Shown one piece after another: positions 13,301 to 23,734 of a stretch of 64,000 bases of DNA (position 1 is the stretch's first letter; each line of letters opens with the position of its first letter). The notes below the pieces were generated by a model. It was not told the DNA's origin, did no database searches, and saw only the letters and a list, made by a program, of their open reading frames with translations. The stretch is from Hansfordia pulvinata (lineage: Eukaryota; Ascomycota; Sordariomycetes; Xylariales), in assembly GCA_006538405.1 (NCBI GenBank), contig BJKQ01000005.1:620001-684000 (forward strand), given 5' to 3'. A program made the position numbers and the translations under genes.

Positions 13301-13781
13301 GACGCCCGCACTGTCTCCCTATGAGCAACCCATCGAAGACCGGATCGAAGAGGAAGAGCTCTTCACGCTTGATGAGTCGCTCGTCGAGGCCGTCGAGAAG
13401 GTCATCGCCGTCGGCGGCGGCACCAATGATGGGAGCAAGGCCAGCAGCTCGACGGCCAGCAGCTCGTCAAGGTCGGCAAGCAAGACCGGGCGCGGCCGCA
13501 GCGACAGCGAGTTATCCTCCTCCGTAGCGCGAACGGTGGCGTCGACAACGACCGTAGGCGACTTCCAGGAAGTGCCGCGCGCCGAGTGCAAGACGGTAGT
13601 TCTTTCGGCACTGTCAGGCATCGTGCAGGATGTGACGGCGGAGCGCGACCGCGAGATTCAGGCCACGGCCGACGGCGCTTCGGCATTCGAGGTGGGTGCA
13701 CGAGGGTCCGAGGGCAAGGAGAGTGCGCTACGAGCGGCCGCACGCGCGTGGCTCGACTCGGTCGAAACGGGCGGCGTCTGA
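10107..13781 (+). CDS. LST4: Folliculin-interacting protein (FNIP/Lst4) homologue, 1224 aa, intronless
   Basis: A single open frame of 1224 codons. The protein begins MLGKLF, as expected for Lst4/FNIP proteins. An FNIP N-terminal longin-like block lies near residues 178-350 (SFAETDFQKAAREYREDLA, KKILVTRLFPINL, MYAVAMILQLP). A middle DENN-like region covers roughly 400-570 (DQMDIITQHWDVIMRALTHL; GGKEQRFFFFNLLTSFL), and a C-terminal DENN-like block lies near 950-1040 and 1160-1224. The linkers are Ser/Thr/Pro-rich and disordered. In yeast, Lst4 pairs with Lst7 (folliculin) at the vacuole as an amino-acid-responsive GAP for the Rag GTPase Gtr2, feeding TORC1 and permease sorting; this role is inferred from the family. 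Start chosen at 10107 because of the conserved N-terminus. Upstream AUGs are described separately. The 3' end converges on HIS2. Confidence 0.8.
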   Translation: MLGKLFNLTSGPPAPVNDQQGPAPPQPSPESIQEDTYTRSLLFPDTQALHANQDQVFPLSTTPVALSSVQANAFDYDNEVDLEARDVRIIIMQDSLGSVNPSLLYDSHPGPSVTAPAERSPVSTKAPQNLPRDPRRVPTSPRKGSLGQPARPLVIQPGSPQPKQGALDRRASIQTRNLSFAETDFQKAAREYREDLASFSNCIFANTEVMSYKGTQTKVHIIPSDHKISDVSSSYVGDGRGSMGRSSARASRLAHSFTSEATNLPLTSPTTPSRPTDRKKILVTRLFPINLPADDPESPNPGFNNISEDTGGFPFPYSLDDSKGKKRKPMPKQKRTPMYAVAMILQLPASPSLASNPPKSAMRTSGSYGEQQDFFPSSYGSARRSGWTMVGGYSNELIESTLSNEPEDQMDIITQHWDVIMRALTHLQSVAATALFPMLKQADAAMVEPTQTAIATQLARTSSINSRRGSDASQAKPSKSNSKLVTLSPNCLMQDKKISQEVTSVRARVVSGLRAKRVVTGQGRWGPWREEARWVAKWAGGKEQRFFFFNLLTSFLATHQEWLQALSPPYYRRRHHQQQRGRAEEDNSLPSRTIIVANDKMASRRLVFLLAAFLPANQQLPSIRPHRGQTSASNMAAYGQSPPTYVVPILKEESLRRKINRRTGGRRSSHSRSFSIQSQATARSTTGVPAQLAHLSMDTQGPRASDSTASKPGAIPFASSEATTRKSSAATTNTVLADTAVPHFSTLHRTDTRRSIRPESSGSTAADDLKRTLTRGESSRTSQSNLDGRGQHSRWGSVISGFWNPKRRESSAATDLTTTTESPQASPSKTIKKDRLSQMVDEAHAAVSTPVEQQPAQAQPDAPRRSEQRSFIETSDLKARVPDPAGAYESPVKTSINNDDGVIDVDIQFPDFLASFETAVSSPSSSGYLSTPGLSVGLDSFEQFSRVAIDGEAPLNVAGWLQRFHPDFTLQAIPPQEDLLTQVREALMSEPTPAAANSLLSSSSSQWPTERWVDVSTAIVADTTNFSIKRLRYRRLIKNRTGGGADQRRFSGGGSFLSAPAAPLMTPALSPYEQPIEDRIEEEELFTLDESLVEAVEKVIAVGGGTNDGSKASSSTASSSSRSASKTGRGRSDSELSSSVARTVASTTTVGDFQEVPRAECKTVVLSALSGIVQDVTAERDREIQATADGASAFEVGARGSEGKESALRAAARAWLDSVETGGV

Positions 13782-14812
13782 GTTGTCTTGTGATGTTATA
13801 TCAGAGACGACAGTTCCTCTGGCGTTCAGTCGCACGAAGTCGACTCCCGCGCGGCCATGGCGCCAGCTGAAAGAACACCTGCAGCCCTCATGGCCATATC
13901 TGGAGTGTTCCATTATTGTTTTCTTCAATTAGCTTCTTTTTTCTTTCGACGTTCAATGAGATACCCCCATTCTACATTCGAAACTCCGTGTTTCCCTGGT
14001 GCTGTTCTGTCTGATCTGTCCATGCCTCTACATTTGACGGTGTAACTGCTGCCTCCTGTTTTACTCCGGGGACTGTGAGGCGCGATAAGGCGTCACGCTC
14101 GATCCCATGCCAGTCGGCGCAGGTGGTCGGCACTTTGAGCTGTTTGCTTTTCCAGTCTGAGTGGGTAACTGGTTGGTTGGCCTGGCGTTCAGGCGGTTGC
14201 GTTCTCATTGTCTTGTAGCGTATACAGACGGCGTTTCCAACCTGGAAGGATTGTTGCCGCCAGTGTTATCTTTAATCCTGCCGGCCAGCGTGTCGCGCTC
14301 ATCTCTTATTGCGAAGCTGTAAGATGGGTAGAAAGCAATACCTGGTTAGGGTGAACACCGACGACGAGTGCTTCTCGCTGCATTAAGCTGACTTCAGACC
14401 ATGCTGTCGTTGGTTGGCAGCGAAAGGGACCAGGCGCAGAGTGGCACCGGGTGTGAAGATCTGGAATCCCGAAGGCGCATCCACGCCGCCTGCACGTCCA
14501 CACACATGCGGTGTCCATTGTTCTCTATCCCGCGCCAGCTTGGTGTGCGCCCGTCTATGATGTGCCCGTAGTCTTCTAGCACTTTTTTCCTTTTCTAAGC
14601 CAGGATCGCACCCTGTGTCTAGTCCAATTCGTGATGCCAAACCCCCCCCCCCCCCCCCCCCCCCCCCTCCAAGTAATCCAAGCTCCGATCCAACCTGCCT
14701 CTCCGGCTATTGTTTTGCGGTCTCGCCACCGCGACGTTTGACTATGCGTCTCGTTGTTTTTTTTGTCTACTTTTTCTTTTCCGTTTTCCCTCTTTCTTCT
14801 CACACCGTCCTC
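13782..14812. other. Convergent 3' spacer between LST4 and HIS2
   Basis: A spacer of about 1 kb holding the 3' ends of two convergent genes. The first 250 bp after the LST4 stop is T-rich and probably contains its 3'UTR and poly(A) region. A C homopolymer sits at 14642-14667. No coding potential recognised. Confidence 0.7.
14642..14667. repeat. C26 homopolymer
   Basis: Twenty-six consecutive C residues just beyond the HIS2 stop. Long G/C homopolymers recur in this window (26027-26047, 34057-34069, 63128-63150, 63564-63580); exact lengths are likely unreliable. Confidence 0.9.
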
Positions 14813-16164
14813 TCACCACCGACCCACGACCTCTCGGATCTCGCGCAGCGGGACCTCGACCTCGACCAGGCGGCCATCGGACTTGTCGGCGTCTACCTCG
14901 TCGCGGCCGCCAGCGGTGTCCTCCTCCTCCTCCTCCACATCACCATTCTGCCTGCTTCCCCTCCTCCTCCTCCTCCTCTCCAGCTTCCAGACCGACTCGA
15001 CGCCCAGGGAGGCCAGGTAGTCGAGGCCGCGGGCGTAGTTGGTGCCGACCTGGGCCAGGCCGTGGCTGTCGTCGGACAGGGTGAAGCGGCCGCCGAGGCG
15101 CAGCCACTCGGCGGCGACGGGGCGCGAGGGGTACGGCTCGGCCAGGCCCTTGCGCAGGGCCGAGGTGTTGCACTCTAGCAGGGCGCGGGGCGGCGGGGAC
15201 GGAGGGGAGGAGGAGTAGGTGGTGGTGGTGACGGTGGTGGACTTGTCGGCCGCGAGCAGGGCCAGGTTGCGGCGGACCCGGCGCCAGACGCCCGGCCAGC
15301 CGCAGGCAGAGACGTCGCGGCCGGGCGAGGCGGAGAGCAGGCGGACCAGGTCGAAGTGGCCGACGACGCGGGGCCGCAGGGCGCGGAGCATGTCGTGCTG
15401 CTGGTCGTAGTAGCGCTCGGCGAGGCGCTCCTCGGGGGACTTGGAGGCCTCGTCCTTGCCGTCAGACTCGTCGTGCTCTGGCAGCAGGTCGTCCGGCTTG
15501 CTGGGGAGGAGGAGGAGGGGACTGTCTTCTGCTGCTGCTGCTGCGTGGCCCCCTCGCCGCCGCTGGTGGTGGACCGCGTCGACCGCGCGGGAGTAGTGGT
15601 CGGCGTCAAAGTCGATGGGCACGCCGTCGACGTGGTGCAGGCTGCCGACGAAGAAGTCGACGCGGGGGTCGGAGGCGAGGGCGCGGACGTAGGGCAGGTA
15701 CTCGAGGGGCCGCAGCCACTCGGCCTCGAAGCCGACGAGGAGGCGGATGCGGGGCGGGGGCTGCCATCGTCGTCGTTGTCGTCGTTGTCGTCGTCATGGT
15801 CGTAGGCGGCGCGCAGGCGGGCGGCCTCGGCGAGGAAGGCGGCGTGGCGCGGGGGCAGGGCGGCGAGGGAGGCGGTTGGGTCGTCGAGCTGCGAGGTGGA
15901 GAAGTGAGTGAGTGAGTGAACGAGTGAGGGAGTGAGGGAGTCAGTGGAAAAGGGGGAAGAAGAAAAAGGCCACAAAACATGGACACAGACGACTTGACTT
16001 ACCTCCTCGGGGTAGAGGTCCTCGAGGGAGGTGCGGGGCATGTGCTCGGTCAGGGCCATGGTGGTGTAGCCGAGGGCGACGGCGCGCTGGACAATCTCCT
16101 CGAGCTGGTCCTTGGCGTGGCCGGGGCAGAACTCGCCCGAGTGGGAGTGCATCGTGAAGGCCAT
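14813..16164 (-). CDS. HIS2: Histidinol-phosphatase, PHP family (apparent one-base frame break)
   Basis: Exon 1 is 16164-16003 and encodes 54 residues beginning MAFTMHSHSGEFCPGHA. Intron 16002-15889 (GTAAGT...CGCAG) is phase 0, and the rest runs 15888-14813. Histidine biosynthesis: dephosphorylates L-histidinol phosphate. PHP metal and catalytic motifs are visible in order: HSHSGEFCPGH, LTEHMPR, LLVGFEAEWLRP, VGSLHHVDGVPIDFD, VVGHFDLVRLL and LSDDSHGLAQVGTNYARGL. Near 15750-15765 the frame of the Asp/Asn-rich stretch does not continue into the GFEAEW block; there is no GT to open an intron there, and one added base in the CCCCC run restores the frame. Otherwise the gene is intact and motif-complete. 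Two acidic/His low-complexity inserts make it longer than yeast His2. It is transcribed divergently from the RBM26-type gene. Confidence 0.88.
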
Positions 16165-17703
16165 GGCGGGTGCAGGGCAGAGCAGGGCCTGCCGAGGTCG
16201 AGAAGCCGAGCGACGGGGGTGGGACGGGGTGGATGGAGGAGGAAGAGGAGGGAGAGAGTTACGAGTACCTAAGGTATAGGTAGCTGCTGATACGCAGGCC
16301 AGGATCCATCCACGGTTGGCGATGTGGTTTGGTTTATTAGCTCTGGGGCGCCGTCCGGATTGCATGTGATGGATGGATGGATGGCTGGCTGGCTGGTGTT
16401 GGTGGCTCTGCATCCCATGTTTCGCTGCCCCGCCCCCGCTATGAGATGAGGTCAGTCAGATCCATCAGATTTGGAATGGCTCCGCCCGACTGGATTGGCA
16501 CCCGACTCTGATTGCTCGCTATACTGGATGCATTGCTAATCTGGTCTGAAGAGTCCCAACTTAGGTACCTAAATACCAGGTAAGGATCGCAAAACCAAAA
16601 ACACAACCCCAACCCGGGGTTTCCCAGTTGCTACCTTAGGTACTGTCTGGCCTTGGGCACGGGTCCTGGTCTGGTAGGTGGCCAACACGTTGCCCACCGT
16701 TGCAGTGGCCGGAATCGGAAAGATGGTGTTTCCTATTTTCGTGCCATGTTCCGCGAGTATAAACCCGGTGTAGAACGAGTCTGTGGTGATGGATGTGTGC
16801 ACTTGCGCGTCATCCATGGATCTCAGCATGGATGCCGCCGGATGCTGGACGGGAGACCCTCTAACTAGAGTGGAGCCCTGGTTGCAAAGCTGATCCATGA
16901 GGCTCCCGTCTCCAGTGGAGCAGCTTGATCTGAAGGGCCCTACAGTGGGGTGCTGTACACGCCGAATTACGGCGGAGGGCACTCCCGGGGTTCAGTGGAT
17001 TCGCCCACCAGTGCACCAGCCCGACAGTGGAGATGGATCCGTTCGTTCTGGGCAGTGCCTGGGACGCCTGGGCTGGGCCATTGTGGCTACCATTGGGCCG
17101 CGCCCAGTGCCGCCGGACGCGGGCCCCTAGGTGAAAACGCGAGAGCCCTGTAAACGGGCCAACGCCGCCTGGAAAGGGCGTGAAAGGCTGCTGATGACTC
17201 CAGCACAGTTCTATGGAGTACCCGACGAGTAGACGCCCAGCAGCCCGTGTGCCCGACATAATCTGAAGGCACGAGTACTCGCACCAGTGGATTGGATCCA
17301 CCGGCATCGCGGTTGCTGAATCTTCACTCCATTCACCATCTCGGCCGCCGTTGCTCCCGTGCATACATACCAGCTACCTCCTAAGCTGCCCACAGCTCCG
17401 GCTCGCCTCTGCATCGCCCCTCACGACCTTCCGGCCATCCCAACGCAGTACCTCGACACCCGCCCCTCGCTCTCTCACCCCGGCGAGCTCAGAGTTCAGA
17501 CGCGCGTCCGCTCAATCGACAGCCCGCCGCCTGGCTGCCTCCGACCCTTTGGGGCTTTGCGCCAACACGTCGCCTTTGCCCATCTCCTCGGCCTGCCCTG
17601 TCGCCTCCTCGCAATGGCTTGAGTCACCCCTTCGCCGTATCCCCAGACTGTATCATCCCGACAAGCCTCTTCTACCGCCGCCGTCGCCGCCGTAGCCGCC
17701 AAC
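16165..17703. other. Divergent spacer between HIS2 and the RBM26-type gene
   Basis: A gene-free 1.5 kb shared upstream region. It contains a GGAT/GGCT tandem patch at about 16371-16393 and several GGTACCTA-type motifs (16260-16290, 16563-16570). The 300 bp before 17704 is pyrimidine-rich, as expected for a leader. No clear TATA box recognised. Confidence 0.6.
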
Positions 17704-20315
17704 ATGCTCTTCCCCGACGACGACGCGCCTCACCTCAAAGCGTGGATCGTCCGGCGTCTCGCCAACACGTTCGTTTCGTCCTTCCCGCTGCCTGTCGCCT
17801 GCCGTGACCACTTCCTGACTCTTCCCAGATCCGACGCCGATGCCGACGCCGACGTCCTAGCCGACTACATCCTCGCCCTCCTGCGCCACGACGGCGACAT
17901 CGACTCCCTGCGCACCTCCTTCCAGGACGAGATTACCGACTTTCTCAAAGACGGTATGACCCTCCCACCTCGCTCTCTCCCTCCCTCTCTCTCTCTTTCT
18001 CCACCGCCTCATTTCAGCAGCGCTGACCTTCCCCTCCTAGACGCCCCTGCATTCACGCGCGACGTTTTCCAGGCCGTCCACCACAAGTCCTACCTCCCAG
18101 GCGCTCGCCCGCCCCCGCCCACAAACCCTCGTTCCTCCAGAACCTCGCCCCCAACCCAGCCTTCGCAGCCTCCCGCCCCGCCAGGACCTCGGCAACATGC
18201 GCGCCAGCCTCCCACCGGCCCAGCCTATCATCCCTCCCAGCGCCCGCCCCGTCCCGCAAACGGCACTACGATGATCGCGAAGAGCAGGACGTGGAATTCA
18301 TCCTGGACGGCTCCGGGTTCGCCCACGATCACCATCCATCCAAACACCAAAAGCGCGGAGGACGCAGCAATGGTGCTTCGCAAAGGGGAGGCCGGGGGGC
18401 TCGCTTCGATAGCCACAGGGGATCGCCGTCTGCTCAGGGGCCTCATGACCCGAGCTTCCAGCAGCCGGCTGCCAGCGGCCCGGGCGGCTCCTCATTTCTA
18501 CAGCAGGCCCAGATCCAGGCCCAGCATGGGTCGCCCGACATGTCCCAGATGCCGTCACTCGATCCAGCAATTTTAATGGAGAACATACAGCGACTTCAGC
18601 GCATGGGTATCCCTATCCCTCAGCTCGGTGACTTAAAGGCCTTCTACTCAGGTGACAGCCGGCCCGCGCCCCGTAAGAAGAGGGCTCGGTGCCGCGACTA
18701 TGAAAAGAGAGGCTACTGCCCCAGAGGGACCCGCTGCCGCTGGGATCATGGCGACGCGCCTGTCCTGATGCCAGACGCGTATGCCCCTGCGCCGTCCGAG
18801 GGTGAGTCGTCGCGCTCCCTTGCCTTTGGTTGTCACATGCTAACTGCCACCCAGAGTACGATCCAACCAACGCCTCGATGCAGCTGGGAGGTGCCGGCCA
18901 GGCCATGCCCGTGTATCCTGCGATGGACATGTCGGCTTTCCCGTTGGTGGCTCCTCCCAACAACCGCCGAGAGAAGCCCAAGGCCAAGCGCACCAGAGGG
19001 AGGCTGCCGAATGCTGCGCAGGGGCCTTCCTACGACAAAACTAACACGAAATTGGTCGTCCAGAATATCCCTGAAAAATACTTTACTGAGGAAGCCATCA
19101 GAGACTTCTTTTCCAAGTTCGGCGGCGTCAACGACGTGACCATACAACCTGACAGCAGCTCGTCTACTGTCGACTTCGAGTCTTGGGATGTGGCCTATGC
19201 CGCGTGGAGCTCGCCGGATGTCATATTCGAGAACCGATTCGTCAAGGTGTTCTGGTGGAAGGAGGCCGATGCCGAGACCAATGGCAAGAGCCATGGCCCG
19301 AAACGCCATGGCGCGGCCGAGGCAGAGGAAGAGGAATTCGACATGGAGGAATTCCTCCGCAAGCAGGCCGAAGCGCAGAAGGCCCACGAGGAGCGGAGGC
19401 GCGTGGCGGAAGAGTTGGCCGAGGAACGCAAGAAGATTGAGGACCTGCAGAAGCAATTCCGCGCTCGCGAGTTGGAGGCCAAGCGCCAACTCCGGGCCAG
19501 GCTGCAAGCCAGCGGAATCCAGGACAGCTCGCTCGAAAAGGCAGTGGCCGGCGAGTCTGGGAGCAAGACGGAGGCTCTGCGGGCTCAGCTGGCAGCGCTC
19601 GAGGCCGAAGCCGACCAACTCGGCATCGACCCAGACGACAACCAGGACGACTCAGTGCCTTGGTACGCTCGCGGTCGCGGGCGGGGGAGGGGTTGGAGCG
19701 GACCACCCAGAGCCGCCCGCGGTGGCCATAGCTATCGAGGCCGGGGCGGAGGCGTGGAAGCTCGGCATGCGGCGTATGCGCAGTATTCGCTTGATCTGCG
19801 GCCCAAGATTGTCGCACTCGCCGGCGCGGACTTCACGGCGTCGGATAAAGACGAAGCCCTGCGGCAGTTTCTATTTGTGAGTCGAGGCTTTGGGAGAGTC
19901 GCACGATCGATTGGATGACTAAACTTGTGAACAGGGATTTGGTGAGTTTGAAAGGATTCACGCCGAGCCAACAGCGACACATGTCGTCTTCAAGGATCGC
20001 AAGACGGCGGAGCAGTTCATGGCGGCTCTCAACGCGGCAGGCGACGTCATACCCGGCATGGACGCCAAGGTCGAGCCTACGTGGAGCAGCACGGCGCCGG
20101 GACAAGGGGGCGCGAAGACGGCAGCATCATCGGGCCAGCCAGGCTCGCTCAGACCGACGAACGGGGAGGACAAGCACATGGTCGGCGGGGTTGACGAGGG
20201 CGACGGGCAGCAGCAGGGCCGAGCCGCGGAGTTTGAGGGCTCGGAGGACGGCGAGGTCGAGGAGGATGACCACGCAGACCCTGGCCAGGACGACCGTGAT
20301 ATGGACTACGAATGA
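17704..20315 (+). CDS. rmn1: RBM26/27-type RNA-binding protein (PWI-like, CCCH finger, RRM), Rmn1 orthologue candidate
   Basis: Exons: 17704-17953, 18041-18801, 18855-19876, 19935-20315. The N-terminus (MLFPDDDAPHLKAWIVRRL, DADVLADYILALLRHDGDI, DVFQAVHHKSYLPGA) is the PWI-like module of RBM26/27. A CCCH finger follows (CRDYEKRGYCPRGTRCRWDH), then an RRM (KLVVQNIPEKYFTEEAIRDFF ... RFVKVFW), a long charged coiled coil, an RGRGRG/RGG-like patch, a second RNA-binding-like block in the last exon, and an acidic tail. S. pombe Rmn1 and human RBM26/27 belong to nuclear exosome-targeting (PAXT-like) assemblies; the role here is inferred. Between about 18100 and 18260 the frame must change up to three times, each time at C-rich runs and each explained by missing C residues. 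Intron 1 is 87 nt with no stop, so retention would keep the frame. Confidence 0.75.
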
Positions 20316-21184
20316 TGGACTTTCCCCGGGCTGCAGACAAGCAAGGGCCAGCTAGGAGAGGTGGGGTTTGAAAGCCCCGGTGCGCGATGTGGTTGTAGTC
20401 TTTCGCGAGGCAGCGTGAGGAAGACATTGCAATCCAGCGAACGGCCCGTTTCTGTGGCCAGCAGAGCGCACTCATTACTTGGCATGGTCTCATCCGAGGG
20501 TGATCAGGTAATAACAATCCAGCTCATAATGCATCTCCGCACAGGCGGCGGCGGCGACTTGCGAGTTCGATTGTGGGGGGTTTTCCCCGAGTCGCGCGTC
20601 CGGGACAGATCGTGGCGTGGCGCGCCCCCGAACGGAGCAAGCGCCTTGAAGACACCCGAAGGGCTGGAATCCTTGCGCTTGCCTACTCGTTTTGATTGTA
20701 GCCGACAAGCCGCCGACCATCTCTCCGTTCTGTGGGCAAGGGGTGGCCTTGCGTAAAGTAAGGTACCTACCTATAAAAAGTATGTTACGGGACGAGCTGG
20801 GGGAGGAGGAGCTGGAGACAGGGCAGGGCAGGGGCCGCAGCAGCAAGCAGGGCCTGATCCAATGTCTCCGAGGGTGAGCAAAAGTGCCCGAGCCCCACGC
20901 GCGGGGGATCTACTCTCTCGGTCACTTTCCGAAGGGGGGGGGCCAGGGGGCATACATAGGTATCGAGTAATCTATAAATGTGATGTTGTCGCGGGCAAAA
21001 GTTCGAGGAGAGGAAAGAAGAGTCGGGAGCATTGATAAATGCTCAAGAACCGCACCACATTGAAGATTCTTGGTGCAAACATTTTAGCACAGTTTCCCCT
21101 TTTCCCCTTTCCCCTTTTGTTCTTGCAAAGAGAAACAAACCAGCCTTTTTTTCAAAGGCACAAAAAAAAAAGAAAAAAAGGACA
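20316..21184. other. Spacer between rmn1 and the oxidoreductase gene
   Basis: No gene seen. It holds the rmn1 3' end and the promoter/leader of the oxidoreductase. The last 60 bp before the ATG is a pyrimidine block followed by A-rich sequence. A G-run lies near 20930. Confidence 0.6.
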
Positions 21185-22825
21185 ATGACGGCCCCCTCGA
21201 CAGCGACGACGACCAAGGTCTTCGACGCCCTGATCCTGGGCTCGGGCCCCGCGGGCCTGGCGTGCGCGGGCGCCCTGGCGCGCCAGATGCACTCGGCCGC
21301 GGTGCTGAGCGCGGCCGCGGCCGGCCCCGCCGCCGCCATCCCCCACCGCAACGCCGCCGCCGCGCACATGCACAACGTGCCCGGGTGGGACCACGAGGAC
21401 CCGGCGGCGTGGCGGGCCCGGGCGCGGGGGGACCTGCTGGCTCGGTACGCCGTTCCCCCTGGCGGCGGCGGAGGCGGTGAGGCGGCGGAGGCGGCGGCGC
21501 CGGTGGATATACGGTTCTTTGACGACGTGGAGATTGAGAGCGTGCGGAGGGTGGGATTCGAGGAGGAGGAGGGAGAGCAGCAGCCGCAGCAGAAGGGGAA
21601 GAGCAAGACGCTGTTCGAGGCCGTCGCGGCGGGCGGGCAGCGGGCCTGGCGCGGACGCAAGGTCGTCGTCGCCACGGGGGTGACGGACGTCATGCCGGAG
21701 ATCCCGGGGTATGCCGAGCTTTGGGGAAGAGAATGTGAGTTTTTATCTAGCCTGCCTTTTTGACTTTTGCGAGACTGCTTGATGGGGGTTGTTGGGTTTT
21801 GATCATAACGCCCCCGTCCCCCACCCCCCCTTTCTCTGTCGATTTCCAGTCAAGACACGTAAACTAACCGGTACCGCCAACACAGCTTCCACTGCCTCTT
21901 CTGCCACGGCTTCGAGGAGCGCGGCCACGCCTCGGCGGGCGTGCTGCTGTCCCGCCGCCGGGGCGCGGCCGGCATGCTGGCGGCCAACCCGCAGGTCGGG
22001 GCGGCCGTGTCGCGGATGGCCAGGCGGCTGACCTCTTCCTCCTCCTCCTCTGCCCCTTCCCCCCAGGCCGCCACCGACGGCAAGGGGCTCGTGCGCGTTT
22101 ACTTGGACGCGGAGGGGGCGGAGGGGGCGGAGGAAGAGGAGGAGCGGGAGAAGTTCGAGGCGCGGGCTCGCGAGGAGCTGCAGCTGCGGTCACGGAAGGG
22201 GTTCCGGTTCGTGGCGGGGCGGATCGCGAGGCTGGAGGCCGCCGGGGAGGGCGAGGGTGGCGGGGTGAGGGTCGTCATGGAGGACGGGACGGTGTACCAC
22301 GAGGGGTTTATGGTGAGTGCTTTGTTTTTCTCCATCTTCCTCTTCTTCTCTTCCCGTCCTTTTTCCACGTCCCCTTTCTTTGAATTTGTCGATTTGCTGG
22401 TGGGTACTCTTTTGCCTCCAGGCGGGGGGTATAAGAATCGACAATTCTCCTAGTGGTGGGTTTGACCCAACGCAGCAACGGCGCGTCTCCCCTCCCCCGT
22501 CACCTATCTCCTTGTCGCTTTCCCCTCCCTCCTCCAAGCGCACGCAGCAAGAGCACAGAACTGACAACGCGAGACGATGGTGCAGGCCCACATCCCCGCG
22601 TTCAAGCTCAACGGCGAGTCGTGGCTGCGGCCGCTGGGCGCGGAGCTGACGCCCACGGGCCACGTGGCGGCGGCGCCGCCGTTCCACAGCGCGGGCGAGG
22701 GCGTCTTCGCGGCCGGGGACTGCGCGACGCCCAGCGCGTCGGTGGCCGGGGCGGTGCTCATGGGGCTGTACGCGGCGGCGGGCGTGGGGCATGCCATCGG
22801 CGCCGAGGACGATGTTGAGGATTGA
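21185..22825 (+). CDS. GliT-like FAD-dependent thioredoxin-reductase-family oxidoreductase
   Basis: Exons: 21185-21734, 21886-22312 and 22586-22825, about 405 residues. The FAD-binding GxGxxG motif is in DALILGSGPAGLACAGALAR. The redox-active CxxC is in FHCLFCHGFEERG. The C-terminal FAD block is GEGVFAAGDCATPSASVAG. This is the compact two-domain disulfide reductase class that includes GliT-type dithiol oxidases, often linked to secondary metabolism, but no biosynthetic cluster is adjacent, so the substrate is unknown. The intron 1 donor GTGAGT at 21735 leaves phase 1 while the acceptor ending at 21885 needs phase 2. Either a base is missing or the weaker donor at 21739 is used. Intron 2 (22313-22585) is phase 0. 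A low-complexity Glu-rich stretch sits in each of the first two exons. Confidence 0.78.
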
Positions 22826-23734
22826 ATTTGTCGGGAGGGGTGGGGGCGGGGGGAGTCTCTGTCCTTGTTCGACTCGGTGATGTTAGAGGGAGAATGGCGT
22901 GGGGAGAGAGGGACGTGGGGATGAACATGGAAGATGAGGATGATGCCCGGGAGATGACCTCCGCTGCTTCCTTCATACAGGTACAAATAGACACGTACAC
23001 GCGAATACCTGGTACCTACCTAAGGTACCTATCTACCTTGTTACTGGACATTGGGCAGTTTCGTTGTGGTGGTCTGGTGCTGTGGTTTATTCATGTGGAA
23101 GGCGCGACCCTTGGACGGGTTTCTCGAGTACGTACCTACGTGTAGATCCATACGTGCAAGTGCCTGGCCTCACTTGAAATTCAATGGGCGGGGTTATTAA
23201 AGACGAATTCGGCAGACTTCAATGTTGCATTCCGATGAGGCCAAGGGTAACTCTCTTCCTTGCTTGCCTTGTCCTCGAAAACATACAGCTTCCTGACAGA
23301 CACGGAATACATCCGTTGACTCATTGAACTCGCACGAGGCTGCCCAGGGCTGGAGGGCCAAGTGAAACGATCGAAATCACTCTGCCGCCTACCGGAACGG
23401 TCGACCAGTCCACTTGAAAAACGCACGCCTTCACCTACAGACGCCTTCAGCTGTTGTACTTGATCATGGTAACGAGACTCAATACGTGGTAATTGGTCGG
23501 CACTGGCAGGGGGCTTTGTGCGAGCACCTCCGCGACGGGCCTGTGTTGATAAAAGGCGTCATTCTCGGTATGTGGACTCAGTCCAGGAAGACAGGGTTCC
23601 CACTACCGATTCGTGTAATGAGGCAACTTGGAAAGAGGAAACGCTAGGTAGCTCTACCGTGTGATCTAGGTGTCTAAGAGACAAAACCCAACCGACCGCA
23701 CTGCCTACAACAACCAGGTAATCATGGTACATTT
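22826..23734. other. Convergent spacer (oxidoreductase / 2H phosphoesterase)
   Basis: Gene-free. Contains a TACCTGGTACC-rich patch near 23010-23040 and nothing recognisable as coding. It should hold both genes' 3'UTRs. Confidence 0.6.
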
